DNA of 56,834 bases. Source: Desulfobacterales bacterium. Its GTDB lineage: Bacteria; Desulfobacterota; Desulfobacteria; Desulfobacterales; JAHEIW01. Positions 18,156-26,253 of the stretch are shown in pieces. Location of the stretch: positions 1 to 56,834 of the forward strand of contig JAQYWI010000009.1 of assembly GCA_030145015.1 (NCBI GenBank), read 5' to 3'. The notes beneath the pieces were generated by a model, which saw only the letters and a list, made by a program, of their open reading frames with translations, was not told where the DNA came from and did not search any database. Position 1 is the stretch's first letter; each line of letters opens with the position of its first letter. The position numbers were made by a program, and so were the translations under genes.

Positions 18156-18620
18156 CTACCCACCGGATGTCTGCGGAAAGGCCGTATTGGCGTAGAGATA
18201 TTCCATCTTCTCTTTATGCTTCAGTTCTTCGTTGGCCATTTTCAGCAACATTTCCTGCGGCTCACCATCTGCATGCAGGTTGGCCAACTCCGTATAGAAA
18301 AGATAAGATCTCTGTTCCCTGTGGGAGGCCACCAGATAAACATCCTCGGGTTTCATATTCTCAGCTACCTCAGGTTCTTCTAAATACGCTGCAATTTTAT
18401 AATCAACCACAGCGCTCATCCTCAAAGCCTTATCACCGAAATTGCCATCGCGATAGCTCACCAAAAAGGCCTTATGCTTTTTCTCTTCGCCGGCGATAAA
18501 TTCCAGAGTGTCTTTGACACCCGGGTCACCGACCTTTGAATGGATATCCATATAGAAGTCGTAAGCGTCTTCCTCCCTTTTGATCGCAATCTCAATAATA
18601 TCGGAAACTCTTTTGTGCAT
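18156..18620 (-). CDS. Ferritin-like (rubrerythrin-family) diiron protein
   Basis: A 154-residue four-helix protein. Four helices carry the expected carboxylate-histidine ligands: EEDAYDFY, EEKKHKAF (ExxH), EQRSYLFY and EELKHKEKM (ExxH). There is no C-terminal rubredoxin domain. Such proteins reduce peroxide or store iron and protect anaerobes from oxygen; the specific activity here is unknown. The start ATG at 18620 is preceded by a purine-rich GAGG site. It stands alone on the minus strand opposite the stress-protein gene. Confidence 0.85.
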   Translation of the reverse strand: MHKRVSDIIEIAIKREEDAYDFYMDIHSKVGDPGVKDTLEFIAGEEKKHKAFLVSYRDGNFGDKALRMSAVVDYKIAAYLEEPEVAENMKPEDVYLVASHREQRSYLFYTELANLHADGEPQEMLLKMANEELKHKEKMEYLYANTAFPQTSGG

Positions 18621-19100
18621 TGATGTGCCTCCTCATTTCATTATTCGTTTATTCTGATCTTGGGGTGTTTATTCTAAATGTCTTGTTTTTTTCTGGCCGC
18701 TGGTCAATTACAGGCTACTTGCTTCGACTCGGCTGTCTTCGACAAGCTCGGGCCCCGAGCCTGCCGAAGGGAGCCTCTCGGCCGTGAGCTCGAAGCCGAA
18801 CAGCTCGTCGCAGGCTGGCAACTGGCGGCTGGCTAAATCGATTCGTGCGACATTCATAAAAAACTTGTAACCAGGAGCCAAAGGCCAGCGGCCTGCTGGT
18901 AAATTCATAACACAAAATAGATATTAATTAAATTGCGTCAACTATTCTAAATCTCCGATTTGCCGTCAAAACGTTTAAGGCCGTCGGGTTTTAGAGACCC
19001 CTTCCAGACCCGGGGTAGTTGCCAGCGCTTCCTAAACGTTATATATACCCGATTGATATTCCAATTTCCGCGATTTTAAATCATTGAGAGGTGAACAACC
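18621..19100. other. 480-bp intergenic stretch with nested repeats
   Basis: No gene is seen. 18690-18905 holds words of the TGGCCGCTGGTCAA and GGCCAGCGGCC kind in opposite orientations (a degenerate word-repeat hairpin), and inside it the REP-like repeat of 18723-18818. The last 100 bases lead to the kinase gene without a clear promoter. Confidence 0.5.
18723..18818. repeat. Palindromic intergenic repeat, copy 2
   Basis: Matches 377-499 through CGACTCGGCTG, CTTCGACAAGCTC, GGCCCCGAGCCTGCCGA, GGGAGCC and CTCGGCCGTGAGC, and ends CTCGTCGCAGGC in both. It is shortened in the central hairpin relative to copy 1. Confidence 0.75.
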
Positions 19101-20945
19101 ATGGATAAAAACATAAAAATATCAACCGCGATTTTGGACGCTTTTGATGACGGCATTTATGTCATGAGTCATGATCTGGTGGTTGAATATATGAACAACG
19201 CCATGATTGCCGAATTTGGCGATGGCATCGGTAAAAAATGCCACGAATTGGTAAATCAAAAAGGTGAAAAATGTCCCTGGTGCCGATCAGATGAAGTATT
19301 TGAAGGCAAAAGAATCAGCCGGGAAGTATTTATACCGCTGGTAAACAAGACATACTACCTGACGGAAATACCGATTGAAAATGAGGACGGTACCATATCG
19401 ATGCTGAGTATTTATCGTGATGTGACCGAGAGCAAAAAGCGCGAAGAAATGCTCAGGGCCTCGGAAGAGGATTTTACCAATTTGTTTGAACACGTGGCCT
19501 GCGGGGTGTTCATCAGCAGCAAGGAAGGAAAATTTTTAAACGCCAACCGTGCGCTTTTGGATATGCTGGGCTATGATAGTAAAGAAGAATTTCTAAACAT
19601 CGATATCGCCAACGATCTGTATGTCGGGCCGCAGGATCGGCAAAAATTCAAAAAATTAATTGAACGCCACGGCCGTGTGATTGATTACGAAGTCGAATTC
19701 AAACGCAAAGACGGCAGCACGGTGCCCGTGTTGCTTACCGGGCATGTCCGTTATGATCAACAGGGGAATGTGATCGGTTATGAAGGACTCAATATCGATA
19801 TCTCCCGCAGAAAGCTGATGGAGCGTCAGCTAAAGGAAGCCCATGATTTTATCAATAAAATCATTCAAAGCTCACCCAATGCGATCATGGCCGCCGATAT
19901 AAAAGGCAATATTCTGATCTGGAATCGCGCGGCTGAAGAAACCCTCGGATACACCGCCACCAATGTCATCGGTAAAATGAACATCGATCGGATTTATCCC
20001 GAAGGGACAGCCCGCAAGGTTATGCAAATGGTGCGAAGCCCGGAGCATGGCGGGGTGGGCCGGCTGAAGGCGTATCCGATGGTGTATGTGAGACACGACG
20101 GCACGGTGGTTGAAGGCAACCTTTCGGCAGCGATGATTTATGACGCTGACGGCAAAGAAATCGCTACAGTGGGCTCTTTTGTTGATCTAAAGGAACGATT
20201 GGAAATGGAACGGGCGCTCAGGCGAACCCAGGAGCAATTGCTGCAGTCCGAGAAGCTGGCAGCTATGGGGCGTTTGACCTCCCAGATCGCGCACGAGTTA
20301 AACAATCCGCTTTACGGAATCATGAACACCCTTGAACTGCTCAAGACCGAGATTTCCCCCCAGAGCAAGCGCCGTAAGGTTCTGGATATGGCGCTGTCTG
20401 AAACGGTCAGACTTAGCGATATGTTGCGAAAAATGCTTTCATTTTCCAAACCCGACCAGCAAGAAAAACAGGCCGTCGACCTCAATACGGCGCTTGATGA
20501 AATCCTGCTTTTGCACGAAAAACAATTACAGGAAAATGATATAAAAATTAAAACATCTTTTAACGAAAGGCTTCCGAAAATCAACGCCTCAAAAGATCAA
20601 TTGCGGCAGGTTTTTCTAAACCTGGTCGCCAACGCCCGGGACGCCATGCCCGACGGCGGCACGTTGAGCGTGACAACCGCTGCCGACGATGAAAATGTCA
20701 GAATCGAAATAGCCGACACCGGCAGCGGTATCGAGGAAGAGCATCTTAAAAAGATTTTTGACAGCTTTTTTACCACCAAAGACAGTGTCAAAGGGGTTGG
20801 CTTGGGTCTATCCGTATGCTACGGCTTCATTAAGGATCACGGCGGGGATATTGACGTAAAAAGCAAGGTGGGGTCCGGAACCACTTTTACCATAACCTTT
20901 CCAATCTTCCAGCAATCAGCTGAAAAAAACGAAGCCCATACCTAA
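19101..20945 (+). CDS. PAS-domain sensor histidine kinase
   Basis: A 614-residue cytoplasmic kinase without membrane spans. Three PAS domains cover about 5-112, 120-240 and 245-368; the first holds a CHELVNQKGEKCPWC cluster (C47, C58, C61) that could bind a metal or sense redox. The dimerisation domain has the phospho-acceptor His398 in RLTSQIAHELNNPL. The ATPase domain carries N-box NLVANARDAMPDGG, G1 IADTGSGI and G2 GVGLGLSVCYGFI. It is probably the sensor for the HTH-receiver regulator that begins 365 bases downstream, although the intergenic promoter and repeat make separate transcription likely. The signal is unknown. Confidence 0.92.
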   Translation: MDKNIKISTAILDAFDDGIYVMSHDLVVEYMNNAMIAEFGDGIGKKCHELVNQKGEKCPWCRSDEVFEGKRISREVFIPLVNKTYYLTEIPIENEDGTISMLSIYRDVTESKKREEMLRASEEDFTNLFEHVACGVFISSKEGKFLNANRALLDMLGYDSKEEFLNIDIANDLYVGPQDRQKFKKLIERHGRVIDYEVEFKRKDGSTVPVLLTGHVRYDQQGNVIGYEGLNIDISRRKLMERQLKEAHDFINKIIQSSPNAIMAADIKGNILIWNRAAEETLGYTATNVIGKMNIDRIYPEGTARKVMQMVRSPEHGGVGRLKAYPMVYVRHDGTVVEGNLSAAMIYDADGKEIATVGSFVDLKERLEMERALRRTQEQLLQSEKLAAMGRLTSQIAHELNNPLYGIMNTLELLKTEISPQSKRRKVLDMALSETVRLSDMLRKMLSFSKPDQQEKQAVDLNTALDEILLLHEKQLQENDIKIKTSFNERLPKINASKDQLRQVFLNLVANARDAMPDGGTLSVTTAADDENVRIEIADTGSGIEEEHLKKIFDSFFTTKDSVKGVGLGLSVCYGFIKDHGGDIDVKSKVGSGTTFTITFPIFQQSAEKNEAHT

Positions 20946-21139
20946 TGATCACACCTTCCAGCTCTTAGGTCGGTCCGCCTAGGGCGGATTGAACCCGTCT
21001 GCCCGTTGTCGGTTACCATATTATCTTTAAATTCTATAAAATCTATAATTTCTATAATCCCCAGTTCAGCCCAGATTAAATTTTTTATCCTATATTTCTA
21101 GTAGATTATATTAAAATCCACCCTAAAATAAAAAAATAC

Positions 21140-21168
21140 TTGACAAACTGATAAAACTATATTTATTA
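21140..21168 (+). promoter_or_regulatory. Candidate promoter of the HTH-receiver regulator
   Basis: TTGACA at 21140-21145 is followed after 17 bp by TTATTA (21163-21168). The -35 is perfect and the -10 weak. It lies upstream of the dispersed repeat, which would then form part of the 5' leader. Confidence 0.35.
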
Positions 21169-21188
21169 GAATAACTGTAATAACTGTA

Positions 21189-21290
21189 ATTGGCCGCTTT
21201 CCATAATAATGTCCCGCAATTCGGAAGGGCGGCATCAGTGGTTGTAGAAAAAAACGTTCGAATACCGCAATGTTTTTTTGACAACCACTA
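21189..21290. repeat. Dispersed hairpin repeat, copy B (leader of the regulator gene)
   Basis: Homologous to 16427-16542. The inverted repeat AGTGGTTGTAGAAAAAAACG (21237-21256) pairs with the segment ending TTTTTTTGACAACCACT (to 21290). It ends about 20 bases before the start codon of the regulator, so it could affect translation. Confidence 0.7.
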
Positions 21291-21309
21291 AAGGGAAAGG
21301 AGCGTTTCT

Positions 21310-21882
21310 ATGGAAGACGTATTGACCGTTTTCAAAGCCAGTCAAATCTGCAACGTGTCGGCTAAAACCATTATTAATTGGATCGACTCCGGTCATATCA
21401 AAGCATACAAAACCGTGGGCGGACACCGCCGCATCAACCGTTCGGATCTGGAAGCTTTTATGAAAAAGCAGGGCATTCCGATACCGGCGCAGGAAATGAA
21501 CGGCCTCAAAAAGAAGATTCTGGTAGTCGACGATGACCCCATCATTGTTGAAACCATCGTGCAGGCGCTGGAAGAGGACGAATTTGATTATGAGGTTATC
21601 TCAGCCTCCGATGGATTTGAAGCCGGGCTGCAAGTCAATCACTTCGTGCCCGATCTGCTGATACTGGACATTATGATGCCGGATATAAAAGGTTATGAAG
21701 TTTGCAAAAAAATTAAAGAAAATCCCGACACAGAGAACACCAAGATCATCGTGCTATCCGCCTATCTGGACGAAGATAAGTTTAAAAAAATGAAAGCGTA
21801 CGGCGCGGATGCCTGTTTTTCAAAACCGTTTCCGTTGCCCCAGCTAAAAGAGGAAGTGGCCCGTTTACTCGAGTTGCGTTAA
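21310..21882 (+). CDS. Response regulator with N-terminal excisionase/MerR-type HTH
   Basis: A 190-residue protein. Residues 5-55 form a winged HTH of the MerR/excisionase kind (KASQICNVSAKTIINWIDSG and GGHRRINRSDLEAFM). Residues 68-190 form a receiver domain with acidic pocket D74-D76, phospho-acceptor Asp120 (LLILDIMMPD), Ser150 and Lys172 (FSKPF). DNA binding in front of the receiver is the reverse of the usual order. The AAAGGAG ribosome site fits the ATG. It probably works with the upstream histidine kinase; its targets may include the C1 operon that begins 48 bases downstream. Confidence 0.9.
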   Translation: MEDVLTVFKASQICNVSAKTIINWIDSGHIKAYKTVGGHRRINRSDLEAFMKKQGIPIPAQEMNGLKKKILVVDDDPIIVETIVQALEEDEFDYEVISASDGFEAGLQVNHFVPDLLILDIMMPDIKGYEVCKKIKENPDTENTKIIVLSAYLDEDKFKKMKAYGADACFSKPFPLPQLKEEVARLLELR

Positions 21883-21929
21883 ACGCACGCATGCAAACAG
21901 GCGGCCACACAGCCAGCCAAGGAGGCATC

Positions 21930-22805
21930 ATGAAACTAAAGGAAGCCTTAAACAAAAAGCAATTTGTCGTGACCTCGGAAATCCAGGCGCCCATCGATCA
22001 GGAGCCGGAAGATCTGGTCCAGAGTCTATCCAAGGTGCGCGGGCGTGTTGATGGCGTCTCATTGTCCGAAGTGGAATTCGAAGGGGTCGTCGGAGATACC
22101 ATAAAAACCTGCCGGCTTTTAGATCAAAATCAATTCGAACCCATTTACCAGACCACAACCCGGGATAAAAATCGCCCCCAGCTGCAAAAAGATCTGATCG
22201 AAGCGCATGAGGCCGGGATTGAAAATCTGCTGGTGTTTACCGAGGATTACCGCATCACCGGCGACAGCTTGCAGGAAATGATGTTTTTCCATGTTGATTC
22301 CGGCAAACTGCAATCCGTGCTGCAGCATATTAAGGAGGGACAGACCGTTGAAGGCGATTCCCTGAAGTCCAAAGCCGAATTTCTGGTGGGCTCCGGCGTG
22401 GAATCCGCCTGGGGTAAGAATGTGCCCGATCTGGAAATGAAGGAAATGGAGGAAATGACCAAAATCGGCACCGGGTATTTTCTGACAACCCCGATTTTTG
22501 ATGTCGACCAATTCGCAAAATTTATTAAACGCGTCGATACATTTGGCGTACCGGTCATCGCAGAGGTGATGATCCTGCGCACCGCCGGCATGGGAAGCTT
22601 TCTCAACCGGCATTTGAAATCCGGGTTGGTCCCGGAATGGATTATCCAAAAATTGGCCCAAGCCCCGGACAAACAAAAAGCCAGCACTGAAATATTTGCG
22701 GATATCGTCAAGGCCTTGAAGGATCTCTGTCAGGGCGTTCACATCATCACGATCGGTGGCGAAGCAAAGCTGAAATATTATTTGGATGCAGCAAAACTAA
22801 AATAG
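21930..22805 (+). CDS. Methylenetetrahydrofolate reductase-like protein 1 (MetF family)
   Basis: A 291-residue TIM-barrel flavoprotein of the MetF family, which interconverts 5,10-methylene- and 5-methyl-tetrahydrofolate. The catalytic Glu region (FVVTSEIQAP) is kept. The loop equal to LxGD reads VFTEDY, and the position of the folate-binding Gln in E. coli MetF (ITQ-F-D) appears as LTTPIFD, a Thr. These changes set it apart from the second copy at 30132. AAGGAGG precedes the ATG at 21930; an upstream ATG at 21891 has no ribosome site. It opens a cluster with an iron-sulfur/molybdopterin-like protein, NuoE, NuoF-GltD, MetV and MetF. Confidence 0.8.
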   Translation: MKLKEALNKKQFVVTSEIQAPIDQEPEDLVQSLSKVRGRVDGVSLSEVEFEGVVGDTIKTCRLLDQNQFEPIYQTTTRDKNRPQLQKDLIEAHEAGIENLLVFTEDYRITGDSLQEMMFFHVDSGKLQSVLQHIKEGQTVEGDSLKSKAEFLVGSGVESAWGKNVPDLEMKEMEEMTKIGTGYFLTTPIFDVDQFAKFIKRVDTFGVPVIAEVMILRTAGMGSFLNRHLKSGLVPEWIIQKLAQAPDKQKASTEIFADIVKALKDLCQGVHIITIGGEAKLKYYLDAAKLK

Positions 22806-22910
22806 GTTCACCCGTTTGCCGGTTGCCCCGTTGAGCCCGTTTGTCCATCATTTCATCTCTTTTAACAAGCCAACCGGTTAACGGGTTAACGGGCCCACCG
22901 GCCAACCTTC
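22806..22910. repeat. Word-repeat hairpin element (word CCGGTTAACGGG)
   Basis: Left arm 22808-22843 repeats CCCGTTTG and CCCGTTGAG words; right arm 22866-22907 repeats GGTTAACGGGTTAACGGG words. It stands between two genes of one probable operon. Confidence 0.65.
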
Positions 22911-22928
22911 AGAAAAGGAGTCAGCCGC

Positions 22929-25592
22929 TTGGAGAACATGGTTTTAACTATTGATGACAAAAGGATCAGCTGTCCGCCCGGAACTTCGATACTGGAGGCT
23001 GCTGCGCAAGATGGCATCAAAATTCCCCACCTTTGCTATCATCCGGACCTGAAACCCTTTGGCGCCTGCCGGCTGTGCCTGGTGGAAGATGGAAAAACCG
23101 GACGTCTGATGGCCGCCTGTGTCACACCGGTGGCCCCGGAAATGACCATTCGAACCCAAACTCCGCGCATCCTGAGCCATCGCCGCAACATTGTGCGTCT
23201 GATGATCGCCGAACATCCGGAGTCCTGTATCGTCTGCAGCAAGGGCAACCGCTGTCAGCTGCGCTGGTTCGCCGCTCAAATGGGCGTCGGCGAAACGGAC
23301 CTTTATCCGATGCCCAATTACAAACCCCTGGAGCAGGCCAATCCGTTTATTATTCGGGATCTGAGCAAATGCATCCTGTGCGGAAAATGCATCCGGGCGG
23401 ACCATGAACTCGTTGGTGTGGGTGCCATCGATTACAACCTGCGCGGTTTTCCCTCCCGCCCGGCAACCGTTCATGAACAGGGTTTAGAGCAATCAAACTG
23501 CACTTTCTGCGGCACCTGCGTTTCCATGTGTCCCACCGGTGCGCTCTCCGCTAAAAACACCCGGTACGTCGGCAGCCCGGAGAAGGAATCGTTTTCGATC
23601 TGCGGCTTTTGCGGCGTCGGTTGCAGCCTGGCAATGGGCCAATCGGCCGGCAAAATTATCGACGTCAACCCTGCGCATCTACCGGATACCGTCAATAAAG
23701 CGACCCTGTGTGTGCGCGGCCATTTCGCCCATGATTTTTTGAATTCAAGCGACCGCTTAATCGCACCCTTGATGCCCAAAAAGGGCGAAGATGAAAGCAT
23801 CCGCATGGCGCCGGTTCCCTGGGAAGAGGCCCTGGATGAGGTGGCCGGGCGCTTGAATCAAATTAAAGCCGAAAACGGCCCCCAGAGCATCGCTTTTCTG
23901 GGTTCATCAAAGTGCAGCAATGAAGAAAACTATCTTTTCCAAAAGATCGCCCGCGTACTCATCGGCACAAACAATATCGATAACGGCGGATATATCTCCG
24001 GGCAGTTCCTGTCGACATCTTTAGATCAAAAAACCGGCGGTGGATGTCGCTTAAATCCGCTCAGCGACCTCGAAAATGCAGAAGTCATACTCGTGCTGGG
24101 AGCGGATCCCAACCACTCCCTTCCGGTGGTCAGCTACTATCTCAAGCGTACGGCCAGGCAGGGTACGCCGCTGATCGTGGTGGACCCGCGCAAAACAGAG
24201 CTGGTCAGTTTCGCATCGTCGTGGCTGCCGATTAACCCCCGGACCGATCTGGAACTGCTCAACGCCCTGGCCGCTTTGCTGCATGCAAAAAATGCCTACG
24301 ACTCTGAATTTATCAATCGGTATGCCGAGGCATTCAACATCTTCACTTATAGCCTGTCTGCGCTCGATGTGGATAAAGTCAGCCGCGTCACCGGCCTGGA
24401 GATGCAACGCTTGAATGCAACTGCTGAACTTTTAAAAGGAAAGCGGATCGCTTTTGTCATCGGCCATGGTATTTTGCAGCAGCGATACGCCATTCATACC
24501 ATGGACGCGATTCTCAATCTGTCATTGATGACCGGGAGCCTGGGAACTGAAGGTGCCGGTATTTATGTCCTTGCCAGAGAAAACAACCAGGCCGGCGCCA
24601 TGGACATGGGCGCGGTACCGAACCTGCTCCCCGGTCGGATGCCCCTGGATGAAGATGCGGCCAGGACAACCTGGGAAAAGAACTGGAAGGCACAAATTTC
24701 GCCGGACCCCGGTCTCAATATGAGCCGTGTCATTGAAGCAGCCGAAAGCGGTGGGCTCAAAGCGCTGTATATCATGGGCGAAAACCCGCTGCGGTCTTTG
24801 CCTCAACCTGAACGGGTTAAAGCCGCGCTTGAAAAGCTGGAGTTTGTCGTAGTGCAGGATATTCTTAATAATGAAATCGTCAAGCTGGCCGATGTGGCTT
24901 TGCCGGGAGCTGCTGTCAGTGAAAAAAGTGGTTCTTTTACAAATCTGGAAGGAAGAATCCAGAGTTTTTCACCCGCGGTGCCGCCGCCCGGTGAAGCCAA
25001 ACCCGACTGGGAGATCTTAGATTTGCTGTCCACCCGGCTGGGCGCTCCTGAACGCTACGGCAATGTAGAAAAAATCCGTGAGGAGATTCGCAGACGTATT
25101 CCAACCTATGCTGAAATGAACGGCCATGGACAAAGCTGGGTAAAAGCGTCCAGCCCGATGGCCGCCTTTCATGCCGATGGCGCCAGCGAGATGATATCCT
25201 TTGCACCGGTGGTTTCAACCTCAAATGGGCCCGGCGATACCGACTACCCCTTTACGGCCATATTGGGATCTTTACGATACCACCTGGGAAGCGGCACCCG
25301 TACGAGTGCCTCCGGGCGCATTCAGGATCTCGATTTAGACGGGGATATTGCCATTGGTTCCGCGGATGCCGCCAAACTGAAATTAAAAGACGGTGATACG
25401 GTAAGCGTAGAATCCCGCTGGGGAGTGATCAAACGAAAAATTGGCCGGAGCAGCCGCATGCGACCCGGCCAGGTATTTGTTCCCCTGGCGGTCAATGCCA
25501 ATGACGCCATGAACCTTTTCGACCTAACCGACCTGGCCGACCCGAACGCAACCGGCTGGAAAACCTGTGCGGTTAGGATAAAAAAAATATAA
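22929..25592 (+). CDS. NuoG/formate-dehydrogenase-alpha-like iron-sulfur protein, catalytic Sec/Cys absent
   Basis: An 887-residue protein built like the alpha subunit of NAD-linked formate dehydrogenases: N-terminal [2Fe-2S] (C36, C47, C50, C64), a His-Cys [4Fe-4S] region (C100, C103, C109), a two-cluster ferredoxin domain (C148, C151, C154 and C191, C194, C197, C201), then the molybdopterin domain with its own cluster (C225, C228, C232, C261). Asp158 stands where the ferredoxin's remaining Cys is expected. Where formate dehydrogenases have NNIDHCAR-L-(U/C)-H, this protein reads NNIDNGGYISGQF, so the catalytic Sec/Cys, Arg and His are missing. It is therefore unlikely to oxidise formate and may be an electron wire, like NuoG. 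Start TTG at 22929, 8 bases after AAAAGGAG; ATG at 22938 is an alternative. Confidence 0.85.
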   Translation: MENMVLTIDDKRISCPPGTSILEAAAQDGIKIPHLCYHPDLKPFGACRLCLVEDGKTGRLMAACVTPVAPEMTIRTQTPRILSHRRNIVRLMIAEHPESCIVCSKGNRCQLRWFAAQMGVGETDLYPMPNYKPLEQANPFIIRDLSKCILCGKCIRADHELVGVGAIDYNLRGFPSRPATVHEQGLEQSNCTFCGTCVSMCPTGALSAKNTRYVGSPEKESFSICGFCGVGCSLAMGQSAGKIIDVNPAHLPDTVNKATLCVRGHFAHDFLNSSDRLIAPLMPKKGEDESIRMAPVPWEEALDEVAGRLNQIKAENGPQSIAFLGSSKCSNEENYLFQKIARVLIGTNNIDNGGYISGQFLSTSLDQKTGGGCRLNPLSDLENAEVILVLGADPNHSLPVVSYYLKRTARQGTPLIVVDPRKTELVSFASSWLPINPRTDLELLNALAALLHAKNAYDSEFINRYAEAFNIFTYSLSALDVDKVSRVTGLEMQRLNATAELLKGKRIAFVIGHGILQQRYAIHTMDAILNLSLMTGSLGTEGAGIYVLARENNQAGAMDMGAVPNLLPGRMPLDEDAARTTWEKNWKAQISPDPGLNMSRVIEAAESGGLKALYIMGENPLRSLPQPERVKAALEKLEFVVVQDILNNEIVKLADVALPGAAVSEKSGSFTNLEGRIQSFSPAVPPPGEAKPDWEILDLLSTRLGAPERYGNVEKIREEIRRRIPTYAEMNGHGQSWVKASSPMAAFHADGASEMISFAPVVSTSNGPGDTDYPFTAILGSLRYHLGSGTRTSASGRIQDLDLDGDIAIGSADAAKLKLKDGDTVSVESRWGVIKRKIGRSSRMRPGQVFVPLAVNANDAMNLFDLTDLADPNATGWKTCAVRIKKI

Positions 25593-25692
25593 AGGTTCAA
25601 GGTACAAGGTTTAAGGTTTAAGGCTCAAAACGATCAATATCAAGAAATTCAACCTTCAACCCTAAACCTTGAATCCTGAACCCTAAACCTGA
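25592..25692. repeat. Word-repeat hairpin element (word AAGGTTCAAGGT)
   Basis: Left arm 25592-25628 repeats GGTTCAAGGTACAAGGTTTA-like words; right arm 25646-25691 repeats AACCTTCAACCCTAAACCTT-like words. It lies between two genes of the same probable operon. Confidence 0.72.
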
Positions 25693-25764
25693 TTTCAAAC
25701 AGCACCTTATCGAAGTAATCGACCTAACACAAAACACCAACCACCAAACACTGGGACAACAGAT

Positions 25765-26238
25765 ATGAAACCACCGGAGATTGATTGGGACAAGATCCAC
25801 GAAATCATTGAGAAGCATAAAGGTGACAGATGGGGTCTCATACCCCTGCTGCAGGAAGTACAGGAGCATACCGGTTATATTCCGCCTGAAGCGATCGAAC
25901 CGATCGCCGAGGCCATGAATATATTTCCGTCTGAAGTTCAGGGGGTTATCACCTTTTATTCGGGATTTACCCTGAAGCCCAAAGGGAAATACGTTCTGAG
26001 GGTCTGCCGCGGCACTGCCTGCCACGTCAAAGGCAGCCGCAGTGTTCTTCGATTGATGCAAAAAGAGCTGGGACTCAAAGAAGGTGAAACCAGCCCGGAC
26101 TATCAATTTACACTGGAAACGGTTGCCTGTCTGGGGGCCTGTTTTCTGGCACCCACCATGATGATCAACCGGGATTATTTCGGTAAACTTTCCCCGACCA
26201 AGGTAACCAGCGTCCTGGGGGAGTATCACAAAAAATAA
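25765..26238 (+). CDS. NuoE-like [2Fe-2S] subunit
   Basis: A 157-residue protein: an N-terminal helical bundle followed by a thioredoxin-like [2Fe-2S] domain. Cluster ligands are in CRGTACHVKG (C-x4-C) and CLGACFLAP (C-x3-C). The family is the 24-kDa subunit of complex I and of NAD-linked hydrogenases and formate dehydrogenases, where it carries the N1a-type cluster beside the FMN subunit. The NuoF-like gene begins 15 bases after the stop, so the two form the usual NADH-handling module. Confidence 0.92.
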   Translation: MKPPEIDWDKIHEIIEKHKGDRWGLIPLLQEVQEHTGYIPPEAIEPIAEAMNIFPSEVQGVITFYSGFTLKPKGKYVLRVCRGTACHVKGSRSVLRLMQKELGLKEGETSPDYQFTLETVACLGACFLAPTMMINRDYFGKLSPTKVTSVLGEYHKK

Positions 26239-26253
26239 GGGAGAAAGTGCCAA

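Larger units (their letters stand above)
20946..21309. other. 364-bp intergenic stretch before the regulator gene
   Basis: It holds a short TCCGCC/GGCGGA hairpin (20974-20988), an AT-rich region with TTCTATAA-like words in both orientations (21030-21115), a candidate promoter (21140-21168) and a dispersed hairpin repeat (21189-21290). Confidence 0.5.
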
